From Anaeromassilibacillus sp. An200 (GTDB lineage: Bacteria; Bacillota; Clostridia; Oscillospirales; Acutalibacteraceae): a DNA stretch of 64,000 nucleotides. Location: positions 1 to 64,000 of the forward strand of contig NZ_NFJU01000006.1 of assembly GCF_002160025.1 (NCBI RefSeq). The letters run 5' to 3'. How positions within the stretch are numbered: the stretch's first letter is position 1; each line of letters begins with the position of its first letter. Position numbers and translations under genes: made by a program. The notes under the pieces were generated by a model. That model was not told where the DNA came from and searched no databases. It was given only the letters and a program-made list of their open reading frames with translations. Shown in pieces: positions 27,645-38,746 of the stretch.

Positions 27645-27771
27645 ATATTGTAATATCCTTTCTGTCTGGTTTTCCATAACATGTGTGGATCAATTATAGC
27701 ATAATTTTGCGGAGGAGGATAGACTTATTTTCCCTTCTGACGAATAGGAATAGGGAGAAGGGGGTGAGGCC

Positions 27772-29124
27772 ATGGCAGGGAGACGGGCTTTTGTGCGCGG
27801 GGCGGCGGTGCTCACGGGAGGGACGCTGCTGCTGCGCCTGAGCGGGATTCTGTTCCGCTCGTATCTGTGTGTGCGCATCGGGGACGCGGGCATGGGACTG
27901 TACCAGCTTATTTTCTCCCTGTTTGCTTTGGCGGTGACGGCCTGCACCTCCGGCCTGGGGCTGGCGGTGACGCGATTGGCCGCAGAGGGCGGGGGCGCGC
28001 TCGGCACGCTGCGGCGCTGTGTGCTGCTGGCTTTTTCCGCAAGCCTGGCGGCGGGCGCCGCGCTGTGGGCGGGGGCTTCGCCGCTGGCTTTGCAGGTGCT
28101 TTCGAGTCCTCTGGCCGTGCGGCCCCTGCGGATCCTTGCGTGCGGTCTGCCGTTTATGGCGTGCTGTGCCTGCCTCAAGGGCTGGTTTCTCGCGGAGGGG
28201 CGCCCGGGTGTTCCCGCCGCTGCCGATATTCTCGAACAGGCTGTGTCGATCGGCACGGGCGTGGGGCTGCTGAACGTCCTGCCGCCGCTCGAAGCACTTA
28301 TGCTCGGATCCACGCTCGGGGAGGTTTCGTCCTTCTCCCTCGCGGGGCTCTGCTTCCTGCGCTGTGCCAAGGGGAAAAAACGCGGCGCGCCCGCGCCGGT
28401 GCGGGGGATTTTGCGGATCGCCGTGCCGGTGGTCAGCAGCTCGTTTGTCCGCAGCGGCCTGAGCAGCCTGGAAAACCTGCTGGTGCCGCGCGGCTTCCGC
28501 CTGCATGGGGCGGATCTGGAAAGCTCGCTGTCCCAGTATGGGCGGATGCAGGCCGTAGCCATGCCGGTGATCTGGTTCCCGGCGGCGATCGTGACCTCCG
28601 TGTGCCAGCTTCTGGTGCCGGAACTGGCCGGGGCGGCGGCACGCGGGGACAAAGCGGCGATCCGCCGCACGGCGGGGAAAGCGATCCGCTTCACGCTTAC
28701 CTTCTCCTTTTTTGTCACGGCTCTGCTCATCGTCTTTGCCGATCCCCTCTGCCGCTTCTTCTTTCAGAGTGCTGAGGCCGGGAACCTTTTGCGGATCATG
28801 GCTCCCATTGTGCCGCTGATGTATGTGGACAATGTGGTGGACGGGATGCTCAAGGGACTGGATCAGCAGATGTTTTCTTTCCGGTGCAATCTCGCGGATT
28901 CGCTGCTGCGCGTCGCGGCGGTGGCGCTGCTGCTTCCCCTCTGGGGAATGGCGGGCTATGCGGCCATCCTGTTTTTCAGCGAGATTTTCAATGCTTCCCT
29001 TTCCATTTACCGGCTGCTTCGGGTCACGGAGCTGGATGCCGACCCCGTCACCTGGGTGGTACTCCCGGCGGTGGGGGCCGCGCTGCTGTATTATCTGCTC
29101 TCTCTGCTGCTGGCATTTTTCTGA
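27772..29124 (+). CDS. SpoVB-like polysaccharide/lipid flippase (MVF superfamily)
   Basis: This 450-residue membrane protein has about 12-14 hydrophobic helices. It begins FVRGAAVLTGGTLLLRLSG and GMGLYQLIFSLF, the pattern of stage V sporulation protein B and related lipid-linked oligosaccharide flippases in the MOP superfamily. Such proteins support peptidoglycan or polysaccharide precursor export, including spore cortex. GAAGGGGGTGAGG precedes the ATG. It is divergent from prmA. It may be a general flippase rather than strictly sporulation-specific, so no symbol is given. Confidence 0.88.
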   Translation: MAGRRAFVRGAAVLTGGTLLLRLSGILFRSYLCVRIGDAGMGLYQLIFSLFALAVTACTSGLGLAVTRLAAEGGGALGTLRRCVLLAFSASLAAGAALWAGASPLALQVLSSPLAVRPLRILACGLPFMACCACLKGWFLAEGRPGVPAAADILEQAVSIGTGVGLLNVLPPLEALMLGSTLGEVSSFSLAGLCFLRCAKGKKRGAPAPVRGILRIAVPVVSSSFVRSGLSSLENLLVPRGFRLHGADLESSLSQYGRMQAVAMPVIWFPAAIVTSVCQLLVPELAGAAARGDKAAIRRTAGKAIRFTLTFSFFVTALLIVFADPLCRFFFQSAEAGNLLRIMAPIVPLMYVDNVVDGMLKGLDQQMFSFRCNLADSLLRVAAVALLLPLWGMAGYAAILFFSEIFNASLSIYRLLRVTELDADPVTWVVLPAVGAALLYYLLSLLLAFF

Positions 29125-29128
29125 GCGG

Positions 29129-29158
29129 TTGCGGGGAAGGGCTGCGTTATGCTACAAT
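29129..29158 (+). promoter_or_regulatory. Promoter of the CmpB-family gene
   Basis: TTGCGG and TACAAT are spaced by 18 nt, just after the flippase stop, with the start near 29165. Confidence 0.55.
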
Positions 29159-29191
29159 AAGCGGAAGAACCTGCCGAAAGGAGGACGCTTT

Positions 29192-30001
29192 GTGTCCGAT
29201 CCCAGAATTTTGTTTCTCCTGTTTCTAAGCTACAGCGCCGTTGGCTGGCTGTGCGAAAGCATCTACTGTTCCATCCCGGCACACCGTTTTATCAACCGGG
29301 GTTTTCTCAGCGGTCCGGTCTGTCCCGTCTACGGGGTGGGCGCTCTGCTGGCTGTTTTTCTGCTCACGCCGATCGCCTGGTCAGTGCCGCTGCTTTATCT
29401 GGGAGGAGCGCTCGTCACCAGCGTGCTGGAGTATGTCACAGGATGGCTGCTGGAAACAATTTTCCACGCGAAATGGTGGGATTATTCCGATAAAAAATGG
29501 AATCTGCACGGCAGGGTATGCCTGAAAAATTCTCTGCTGTTCGGTGTGATGTGTGTAGTGCTCATGCGCGTCATTCATCCTGTTTTGCTTGGGTGGGTGG
29601 AAAAGCTTTCACCGCTTGTTCTGTCGATCGTAAGCGTGGTTCTTCTGGCCGTTTTCGCGGCGGATGTTGTGGTTTCCGTGCTGGGTGCTTTGCAGCTGCG
29701 CGGGAAGCTGGAGGATTTGCAGCAGATTCTCGACGAGCTGCGCGAGCGCACGGAATCGGCTGTCTCGGAGCAGCGCAGCGCGGTGTTTGCTGCTGTGGAT
29801 ACGCTGGGCCAGCGGGCGCAGGCCGGACGGGAGGAGGCCGTGGACCGTCTGCGCGAGCGGCAGGCACGCCTGGAGCAGAGTCTGCGCTTTGCGCACAGGA
29901 GACTTTTGGCAGCGTTCCCGACGATGCGTGTGCGCACTGGCCGGGAAGCGATCGCCCGTCTGCGGGAAGCCGCTGCCCGCAGACGGAAGAAGAAGGATTG
30001 A
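29192..30001 (+). CDS. Putative ABC-transporter permease, CmpB family (PF06541 type)
   Basis: This 269-residue membrane protein has the family opening (LFLSYSAVGWLCESIYCS and RGFLSGPVCPVYGVGA), five or so helices up to residue about 165, then a cytoplasmic coiled-coil of about 100 charged residues (LRERTESAVSEQ, DRLRERQARLEQ) ending in a Lys/Arg cluster. The start is GTG 29192, with AAAGGAGG 9 nt upstream. The family is annotated as a transporter permease, but its biochemical role is unknown. The long basic coiled-coil tail may bind a partner or nucleic acid. Confidence 0.85.
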   Translation: MSDPRILFLLFLSYSAVGWLCESIYCSIPAHRFINRGFLSGPVCPVYGVGALLAVFLLTPIAWSVPLLYLGGALVTSVLEYVTGWLLETIFHAKWWDYSDKKWNLHGRVCLKNSLLFGVMCVVLMRVIHPVLLGWVEKLSPLVLSIVSVVLLAVFAADVVVSVLGALQLRGKLEDLQQILDELRERTESAVSEQRSAVFAAVDTLGQRAQAGREEAVDRLRERQARLEQSLRFAHRRLLAAFPTMRVRTGREAIARLREAAARRRKKKD

Positions 30002-30067
30002 GATCGGTTTGGGCATACGGCACAGGAATGACGGGGCATGGCGGAAAAAAGTCTGTCACAAAAAAGA

Positions 30068-30096
30068 TTTTCATTTTTGCCCCGGTATGCTATACT
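30068..30096 (+). promoter_or_regulatory. Promoter of typA
   Basis: TTTTCA and TATACT are spaced by 17 nt, with a TATATT just downstream as an alternative -10. It gives a leader of about 100 nt. Confidence 0.55.
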
Positions 30097-30202
30097 ATTA
30101 TATTGTGCAATCGCCCTTCTGCGGGTGGAAAAGAGAACGGAAAGGCGCCGGCGCCGCGACAGCCGGGCCGCGGAATTGTCGAAGAGAAGAGGTTACACAA
30201 GT

Positions 30203-32023
<1,821 letters not shown>

Positions 32024-32107
32024 CAACAATCGGGCGGCTGTGCCGGAGTTCCCGGTGCGGCCGCCCTGCTGCAAATACACAGGCAGCCCGGAACGGAGGG
32101 AACGAAG

Positions 32108-32995
32108 ATGCCGGAAAAAACGTATGTCATCCTGGATCTGGAATGGAACGGCACCTACAGCCGCCGGATCAAGGGCTTTATCAATGAGATCATCGAGTTC
32201 GGAGCGGTCAAGGTCGACGAATCGCTCAACATCCTCGACACCTATGAGGCGCTGGTGCGCCCGCAGGTGGGAAAGAAAATCAGCGGGAAGATCTGCACGC
32301 TTACAAGCATCACAAATGAGGAATTGGAGGGCGGCCTGCAATTTATGCAGGTGACAAGCCGTTTCCGCAAGTGGATGGGCGGGGCTGTGCTTCTGACCTG
32401 GGGTACCTCGGATATCCTCACACTGATCGAAAACTGCCGTTATTTCTGCGGGAACCAGCGGATCCCGTTTCTGGATAAATACATTGATTTGCAAGCCTAC
32501 TGCCAGCAGATGCTGAACGCGGAGCCGGGCCGCCAGCTGGGCCTGACAACGGCGGCGGAGCTGCTTGGCATCAGCGGAGACGATTTCGATCACCACCGCG
32601 CTTTAGGGGACAGCCTGCTTTCCCTGCGCTGTCTCCAGCGGGTGTACGATCCGCTTCGTCTTTCCGCGATGGAGCAGACGGCGGACGACGAGTTTTACCG
32701 CCGCATGACGTTCAAGACCATGATCCTGTGTGATCTGAACAGCCCGCTGATTCGCCCCGGCGACATGGTGTTCCACTGCGCGGACTGCGGCCGCCCGGCC
32801 CAGCGCGTCGGGGACTGGCAGCTCAAGAACAAAAGCTACCGCGCGATCTTCACCTGCCGCTCGTGCCACAGCAGCTTTTACGGCCGTGTGCAGTTCAAGC
32901 TGAAATATGAAGGGCTGATGGTGAAAAAGAGCGTCATCCCGATCCGCCCGGAGAGCGCGGCGCCGCAGCCACAGCCTCAGCCGCCGCAGGAGTAA
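32108..32995 (+). CDS. DEDDh-type 3'-5' exonuclease with C-terminal zinc ribbon
   Basis: This 295-residue protein has an N-terminal exonuclease domain (residues about 5-180) with motif I in VILDLEWN (Asp10, Glu12), a middle TWGTSDILTL Asp, and HHRALGDS carrying the last His and Asp of the DEDDh set. It resembles KapD/DnaQ-like RNases. The C-terminal half has CADCGRP and CRSC pairs, forming a probable zinc ribbon, then a Pro/Gln-rich tail. Substrate (RNA or DNA) is not determined by sequence. GGAGGGAACGAAG precedes ATG 32108. Confidence 0.88.
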   Translation: MPEKTYVILDLEWNGTYSRRIKGFINEIIEFGAVKVDESLNILDTYEALVRPQVGKKISGKICTLTSITNEELEGGLQFMQVTSRFRKWMGGAVLLTWGTSDILTLIENCRYFCGNQRIPFLDKYIDLQAYCQQMLNAEPGRQLGLTTAAELLGISGDDFDHHRALGDSLLSLRCLQRVYDPLRLSAMEQTADDEFYRRMTFKTMILCDLNSPLIRPGDMVFHCADCGRPAQRVGDWQLKNKSYRAIFTCRSCHSSFYGRVQFKLKYEGLMVKKSVIPIRPESAAPQPQPQPPQE

Positions 32996-33052
32996 ATGCT
33001 TTTGGCACGGCGGGATGCTCTATTTCTTTATGAATATTTTACAAAGCTGTGA

Positions 33053-33163
33053 TGGAGAGACAGCGCGGCGCGTAGTATGATAAGGACAGAGAAAAGTGCT
33101 TCAGCCCGGTAAAGGGATGCAGGACAAAAAAGCGGTTTCCCTGGGCTGAAAGGATTTGTTCAG
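33053..33163 (+). promoter_or_regulatory. Promoter and structured leader of the small Cys-rich gene
   Basis: TGGAGA and TATGAT (33076-33081) are spaced by 17 nt. The transcript would start near 33088 and fold at once into an outer stem TTCAGCCC (33100-33107) with GGGCTGAA (33143-33150) and an inner AGGGA/TCCCT pair. The stem ends directly at the AGGAT ribosome-binding site, so it could control translation. No known RNA class was recognised. Confidence 0.4.
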
Positions 33164-33164
33164 A

Positions 33165-33374
33165 ATGGAGTGTGCCGCCATGCTGCCTTGTCAGAACTCT
33201 TGCCCTCATTATCGGGAGGGCTGCCACAAAACCTGTTCGCACTGGAAAACGTTCGTCCAACGCAATGGGATCGAGCGGGAAAAGAAAAAGAAATACCTCG
33301 CTTTTTACGGTGAACGGTGCAGTACGGTGATTCGCCAGTGCTATCAGATCATGCCGTCGTTTTTGTACCGGTGA
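33165..33374 (+). CDS. Small Cys-rich hypothetical protein
   Basis: This 69-residue protein has Cys-rich N-terminal motifs CQNSCPHYREGCHKTCSHW (four cysteines and two histidines in 19 residues), then a basic helix with EREKKKKYLAFYG. Similar short proteins with this Cys pattern occur in gut Clostridia; their role is unknown, and metal binding is inferred. ATG 33165 follows AGGAT by 9 nt; an alternative ATG at 33180 follows GGAG by 9 nt and would drop five residues. It stands alone between a structured leader and a terminator. Confidence 0.65.
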   Translation: MECAAMLPCQNSCPHYREGCHKTCSHWKTFVQRNGIEREKKKKYLAFYGERCSTVIRQCYQIMPSFLYR

Positions 33375-33477
33375 GTGAAAAAGTGCGGTGAGGAAGCTTT
33401 CGCCTGCAAATCGGCGAAGCCGTGAAGGCCGAAAAACAGCGCGGCGATTTTTTGCAGGGATATTTTTTGGTAAATGG

Positions 33478-33519
33478 AAACGGGATCGGATGCCCCGCCG
33501 GGGGCGTCCGATCCCGTTT
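33478..33519. terminator. Terminator between the Cys-rich gene and GH85
   Basis: AAACGGGATCGGATGCCCC pairs (one mismatch) with GGGCGTCCGATCCCGTTT around a short loop. It lies between convergent genes, and both flanks are A/T-ended, so it could serve both. The rest of 33375-33586 holds only a weaker hairpin at about 33394-33420. Confidence 0.75.
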
Positions 33520-33586
33520 CTCATACGCTTTGAAACCTTCGCCAACATGCTTTCCCCGTTTCCGGGGAAAGCAAGCCGGGAAACAT

Positions 33587-36500
33587 TCAGGCAATCGTCA
33601 CAACGGTGACGGGCTTGGGAGACTTGTTGATGTAGAAGCCGCAGGCGTCGCCGGGCTTGCCGGTGGCGCGGATGCGGAAGAACCAGTCTTTGCCTTCGTT
33701 CTTCACGAATTCCACGGTAAATGAGGAAGATCCGGCAACGAGATCCGGCTTTTCGTTCGCGGTCAGCTTGAACTGGTATTCACCGTTCTCGCTGAGCTGG
33801 AAGGGAGCCGTCGTGTCGCTGATCACACCGCCGGGAGCGTCCCCGCCTGTGACGGAGACGACTTTCCCGCCGTTGACCAGTACATCCGCCGTCTGGCCGG
33901 GAGTCACCACGGTTACCCGGAAGAAGTAGTCGTTCCCCTTCTGGGAGGCAAGCTCCACCCGGAAGGCGCTGCTGGTGACGGTCATCACCGGAACGGTACC
34001 GTCCTTTGAGGTAATGCGGAACTGATAGGAACTGTCTGTGATATGCAGATCCGCAGTGGTGTCACTCACAAAGGAGGAGGACATCGGCGGAGTGGAAGTG
34101 CCCGTGCCAGTGCTGGAGCCGGTTTCCGGAGTGGGGAGGGGCTTGCCGATGTAGCCCGGCTGGTTTTCCTCCCAGGAATCGGAGGGTCTGGAGGGCTTTG
34201 TTTGGACAGGCACCAGTTTTTTCTGTGCGTTTTCCAGCGCCTTGAGCGCCTTTGTCACATCGGCCTGCGTGGCGGTGTCGTCCGCGTTGACTTCCTCAGC
34301 CTTTGCCAGAGCGGCGGCAAAGACGGCCCAGCTCTTTTCGGTGTACTTGGTTTCGTCATAGGTGAGGGCCTTGTCGATGGCTGCCTGCAAAGCAGTTTTG
34401 TCCACGGAAGGCTCCTCGGGATCGGAGATCAGTACCAGGTTTTTCCGCGCATTTTCCAGCGCATTGAGGGCCTTCGTCACGTCAGCCTGCGTAGCGGCGT
34501 CATCCGCGTTGACTTCCTCAGCCTTTGCCAGAGCGGCGGCAAAGACGGCCCAGCTCTTTTCGGTGTACTTGGTTTCGTCATAGGTGAGAGCCTTGTCAAT
34601 GGCCTCCTGCAAAGCAGTCTTGTCCACCGAAGGCTCCTCAGGAACAGGGGTTCCCTTCATGCTCCACTCGTAAATGCGGGTGGAAGGCCATTGAGCAGAA
34701 CTGTCGCCCTTTGTCACATGCAGACGGAAATAACGTCCGGTGACGGTTTCGCCCTCTGCGACAAAGTCATAAGTTGTGCGGTCTTCCTGATTGTCAACAT
34801 AGGAAGCCACTGTGACCCAGTTTTCATCATTGTTCAGGAAGGCTTCGTCCGCCAGCTGTTCAGGGGTGGGGTTCTCTTCCTTGAGCACCTGAAGGGCAAA
34901 GTCGCGGGTATTACGCTTGGAACCGTCTGAGGAAACGCCCGCATGGGACATATTCCACTCGGTTACGACATAGAAATCCCCCACATCGATCACCAGATCG
35001 GAAGCGATGGCATTTCCCCCGGGGCACCATTTGGTGCTTTCATCGTCGTCAAAGGCAAATTCCGGATCCTCAGCGGGATTATGGTCGCTCTCTTCTGTGG
35101 CATAGAGAATGGTGGGATTTTCCGTTATCACGATGGGAGCCGCGCTGCCGCTGCCCACAACAATGGTCAGTGTGCTTTCAAACGAATCCTTTTCGTTGGT
35201 ATACGTCACAAGATAGGTATTGTCCTCCATCAAAGGCTGATCCAAATCCTTGACGGTTTCGCCGTTCTGGGTGCGCACGGTGTAGGAGATATCCTTTGTG
35301 GAGGGAACCGCGTCAAAATCCACGCCGTCCGCCAGGAAGGGTTTCCCGTCGATCGGTGCCGCATTCTGCAAATCGGCGTACAGTGTGCCGCGGATCGTGA
35401 CGGCTTTGTTCACAAATTCCTCGATCACGTCCCGCAGCGTTTCTTCCTCGGAAAGCTCCTTCTGCACCGGATCCGCCGGCAGGCAGTAGATGCCCGAATA
35501 GACGGTGGGGTGCTGGTTCTGGAAGGTGACCGGGCAGGAGAGGGACTCCACAAACTCACGCTCCGGCGTTCCCTCGCTCAGATCCAGGCGGTTTTCGGAG
35601 ATATCAACAGACTTCAGGTCAGGATAGGTTCCGGAGGCGTTGAGCTTTTCCAGACCCAAGCCGCTCAAATCGATCTTTGTCAAAGCTTCACAGCCGCTGA
35701 GATCGATCTCCCGCAGGTTTTTGCATCCGCTCAGATCCGGAATGGTGGTGGGAAGCGTACAGCCGCTGAGATTCAGCCCGGTCATGCCGGTGAGAAGGTC
35801 CAGGCCGGTGAGATCCTGCACCTGTGTGCCGGAGAGATCCAGTGTCCCGGTGAAATTCGGAAGCTCATCCAGATAAGGGCTGGCCTGCCGCATGACTTCT
35901 GCGCGCAGAACCGGATCGGGAATTTCCTTTTCTGTGATGACGCCTTCTCCACTCGGGATCAGGGACTCACCGTCATACAGCAGGACGGTGGGATCGGACT
36001 GGTTGCCGGCAAAGTCCTCTGTGACAATGCTCAGTGTGCCGTTTTCGGTCAGACTGAAATTCATCGTGGCGGTTCCTCTGGTGACAGCGCCGCGCTTGAA
36101 GTCGGTTACAGGCTGGCCGTTCAGGGATACATGCAGCTGATACCAGTCCACGGAATCGGGATCCAGCAGACGCACAGAGGATTTTTCGGTGAGGATCACA
36201 TCCTCCGCCGCGATCGGCTCGGAATAACTGTCGTTCGACCAGCCGCGGTAGCAGATAGGCTCGCCCCTGTCATCTCCGCGGACGGCATAAATTTTCAGAT
36301 CGTACTCGTAGCCTTCCTCCACGGGAAGAGGCACTACCGCCGAGGTGGCGCTGCCGTCCTCCAGCGTATAGGGATAAGTCTGGTTGTCGGGATCGCTGGA
36401 CGCAATATTGCGCAGGGTGACTTCAAATTCGTAGCGGTCGGGAGCACCGTCCGCGGGAGTCTGGAAGGAGACCTGCAGCTCTCCGGGGGTGGAGGCCCGC

Positions 36501-38725
36501 GTCAGCAGGCCGCTGGAGGTTTTGCCTTCCTTCACCTTGACGTTGCTGACCTTATCGCTGTAGGTATAGGTCAGTGTGGCGGGATCGCTTTCCGTACCGT
36601 CCGGGCCTACGGCGCACAGCTCCAAATCAATGTCCGTTTTCTCGTCAAATACGGATTTTACATACAGAATGTTGTCATAGATGCCGCCCAGATAGACGCG
36701 CTTGCCGTCAGAGAGGGTGCCATAGACATTATACTGCTTGACTTCGGAATAGTCTGCCAGATCCCATTTGAGGATCATTTCACCGGAGGAATAAGCATAG
36801 TCGATCTTAAATCCGGTGGGGGTGGCGGGCTTGTCCGTGCTGTCGGAGATTTTCAGGCCGCCCACGTTCATCTGATAGTTATCAGCTGTTCCCTCAAATT
36901 CCAGGGTGATGGCCGCGATCGATCTTCCCGCATAGCTGGAAAGATCCAGCTCAACGGTCTGCCAGTCCCCCGCGGTCTCGGATCCGGAAATTTCCACCTT
37001 TTCGGTGGTCTCCGGGGCATCCTTGAAGATCAGGCCCAGCTTCATGGTGACCGCGTCGTTTGAGGTCTTTTGGAAGGTGACGGAGGCTTTTGAGTTTCCG
37101 TTGACATCCAGATCCGTTTTATACAGATGCAGGCTGTTCGCTTTGTCAATGGAGCCGTACACCACCAGGGAGGAGCCGCCCTCATAGGCGCCCACCTGGG
37201 TGTAGGGCATCGTCATGGGCTGTTTGTCTTTGTCGTAATTAGTCAAAGCGTCGCCATAGTCGAAGTCAGCTTCCAGCTTCTTCTGGCCTTCGCTTTCGAT
37301 CCACCACTGCCAGGTGGGCAGGATATCCTGAATGTTGATGTTGGTCCACGCTTTGTCAGCGGAAACATCGCCGTCCACAAAATACTGCATGCCGTGGCCG
37401 GTGTTGAAATTGGTGTAAAACTGCGTCCCGCTGATGACGGAGCGCTCCGCGATGAAGTCTGCCACGCCGACCCAGCCGGAAGCGTCGTCAACCCCGACGT
37501 CCTCACGCTTGTAGCCTGACTGCAAACCGGTGTCGGTGGGATCCTCTTTCACGCCGGAGAAGAACATCCGCTCACGCTCGGCCACCATCCACTGGTATTC
37601 ATCGCGCTGCATGTTGGGAATTTCATTTTCTACCTTAATGCTGTCATCCAAACCACGCTGATACCAGTCGCTGGGGGTGAAGAGCGCCACACTTGCGCGG
37701 GGGTTCCCATCCGAGTCATACAGAGCGCTGATATCCCTTGCGCTGGAGTGGCCACCGCTGAATTTATTCTGGTTGCACTCCAATCCGATGAAGATGGATT
37801 CAAATGGATTGACTCCGATTTGACTGGCGTATGTAAGGGAGTTCTCAATTCCATATTTCCAATCATAGTTGACAAAGACGGAATTGTTGATCTGCCCATG
37901 CTCATCATCCTTGAGCCATGCGGCCTTGGAAGCGTTGAAATTGCTGTTGGTGTCATACCACTGGGTATACATTCCGCGCTTGGTCAGCTCAGCCATGAAG
38001 GGCTTAAAGTCCTCCATGTTTCCTTCCTCCTGGTTGAGGAAGTAGCCGTCAAAGCCCATGTATTCCGCGATTTCCACCAGCTTGTCGATCAGAGGGAAAT
38101 TGCCGTTTTCGTCCTTTGCGATCAGATCGGCGCACGTCTGGCCGGGGCGGAAAAGGGGATCAAAGTAGATGCAGGCGATCGACATGACGCCGTTTTTGTG
38201 CGCAGCGTTGGTGTAGGCTGAGCTGGGAATGTTCACGATTCCGAATTCAAAGCCTCTGGCCTGCCAGTCGCTGGTAATGGGATCGTACAGCGCCTGCGGG
38301 GTGTAGGCGGTGGCGGCGCCGTGCCAGGGGGAGAAGTAGTCGGCGTACTGCCAGAAATTGAGCACATGCTCGCCGAATTTGTCGGTGTACATGGTGCTGT
38401 TGAAAAAGCTGTTTCCGTAGTCGCCCTGCATGAGCATTACCTGGGCTTCGGATTCCAGGTAGGGCTTGGCCTGTGTTTGCTGGAAGGGATCGATCCGTGT
38501 CTGCAAAGGCACCTCTGCACGCATAAATTCCGCGTACGGATCGGTTTCCGGGCTCCAGTTTTCGATGTCTTTGACACGGTATCCCGCAAAGCTGGGCTCT
38601 GCGGACGCCTTTTCATTTGGCCAGGAATCGGCCGCCTGAACGGCAAATGAGCCGTAAGAAGAGACAAGCATCGCGATGGCGACCAGCGTGGCGCTTATCT
38701 TCCTGAGCTTCCCTTTTTGATTCAA
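33587..38725 (-). CDS. Secreted GH85 endo-beta-N-acetylglucosaminidase, multidomain
   Basis: This 1712-residue extracellular enzyme should cleave the chitobiose core of N-linked glycans. The order is: signal peptide (1-31, ending SFAVQA); GH85 barrel (about 75-430) with GYFLNQEEGN, whose Asn231 and Glu233 match the family N-x-E catalytic pair; galactose-binding-like and Fn3-like beta domains; leucine-rich repeats (about 945-1050); a discoidin/F5-8C-like module (about 1205-1355); two FIVAR repeats of 74 residues (about 1358-1503); and two C-terminal repeats of about 75 residues. No LPxTG anchor is seen. I choose TTG 38725 because GGGGAG lies 7 nt before it and a signal peptide begins at once; an ATG 18 codons earlier is the alternative. 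Confidence 0.94.
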   Translation of the reverse strand: MNQKGKLRKISATLVAIAMLVSSYGSFAVQAADSWPNEKASAEPSFAGYRVKDIENWSPETDPYAEFMRAEVPLQTRIDPFQQTQAKPYLESEAQVMLMQGDYGNSFFNSTMYTDKFGEHVLNFWQYADYFSPWHGAATAYTPQALYDPITSDWQARGFEFGIVNIPSSAYTNAAHKNGVMSIACIYFDPLFRPGQTCADLIAKDENGNFPLIDKLVEIAEYMGFDGYFLNQEEGNMEDFKPFMAELTKRGMYTQWYDTNSNFNASKAAWLKDDEHGQINNSVFVNYDWKYGIENSLTYASQIGVNPFESIFIGLECNQNKFSGGHSSARDISALYDSDGNPRASVALFTPSDWYQRGLDDSIKVENEIPNMQRDEYQWMVAERERMFFSGVKEDPTDTGLQSGYKREDVGVDDASGWVGVADFIAERSVISGTQFYTNFNTGHGMQYFVDGDVSADKAWTNINIQDILPTWQWWIESEGQKKLEADFDYGDALTNYDKDKQPMTMPYTQVGAYEGGSSLVVYGSIDKANSLHLYKTDLDVNGNSKASVTFQKTSNDAVTMKLGLIFKDAPETTEKVEISGSETAGDWQTVELDLSSYAGRSIAAITLEFEGTADNYQMNVGGLKISDSTDKPATPTGFKIDYAYSSGEMILKWDLADYSEVKQYNVYGTLSDGKRVYLGGIYDNILYVKSVFDEKTDIDLELCAVGPDGTESDPATLTYTYSDKVSNVKVKEGKTSSGLLTRASTPGELQVSFQTPADGAPDRYEFEVTLRNIASSDPDNQTYPYTLEDGSATSAVVPLPVEEGYEYDLKIYAVRGDDRGEPICYRGWSNDSYSEPIAAEDVILTEKSSVRLLDPDSVDWYQLHVSLNGQPVTDFKRGAVTRGTATMNFSLTENGTLSIVTEDFAGNQSDPTVLLYDGESLIPSGEGVITEKEIPDPVLRAEVMRQASPYLDELPNFTGTLDLSGTQVQDLTGLDLLTGMTGLNLSGCTLPTTIPDLSGCKNLREIDLSGCEALTKIDLSGLGLEKLNASGTYPDLKSVDISENRLDLSEGTPEREFVESLSCPVTFQNQHPTVYSGIYCLPADPVQKELSEEETLRDVIEEFVNKAVTIRGTLYADLQNAAPIDGKPFLADGVDFDAVPSTKDISYTVRTQNGETVKDLDQPLMEDNTYLVTYTNEKDSFESTLTIVVGSGSAAPIVITENPTILYATEESDHNPAEDPEFAFDDDESTKWCPGGNAIASDLVIDVGDFYVVTEWNMSHAGVSSDGSKRNTRDFALQVLKEENPTPEQLADEAFLNNDENWVTVASYVDNQEDRTTYDFVAEGETVTGRYFRLHVTKGDSSAQWPSTRIYEWSMKGTPVPEEPSVDKTALQEAIDKALTYDETKYTEKSWAVFAAALAKAEEVNADDAATQADVTKALNALENARKNLVLISDPEEPSVDKTALQAAIDKALTYDETKYTEKSWAVFAAALAKAEEVNADDTATQADVTKALKALENAQKKLVPVQTKPSRPSDSWEENQPGYIGKPLPTPETGSSTGTGTSTPPMSSSFVSDTTADLHITDSSYQFRITSKDGTVPVMTVTSSAFRVELASQKGNDYFFRVTVVTPGQTADVLVNGGKVVSVTGGDAPGGVISDTTAPFQLSENGEYQFKLTANEKPDLVAGSSSFTVEFVKNEGKDWFFRIRATGKPGDACGFYINKSPKPVTVVTIA
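34216..34650 (-). repeat. Tandem FIVAR-domain DNA repeat in the GH85 gene
   Basis: Two units with a period of 222 nt (74 codons) encode near-identical FIVAR modules. A stretch of 86 nt is identical between 34281-34366 and 34503-34588, including synonymous positions. This points to recent duplication or gene conversion rather than protein-level conservation. Confidence 0.9.
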
Positions 38726-38746
38726 GTGGATGCTCCCCTTTCTTTT

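Noticed and set aside
34216-34650. CRISPR-like repeat signal
   Set aside because: There are only two 222-nt units in frame inside a coding sequence, and they encode FIVAR protein modules. No CRISPR array or cas gene is seen in the window.
34943-37063. Frame of about 700 codons opposite the GH85 gene
   Set aside because: Mirror of the repeat-rich beta domains, with no coherent protein features.
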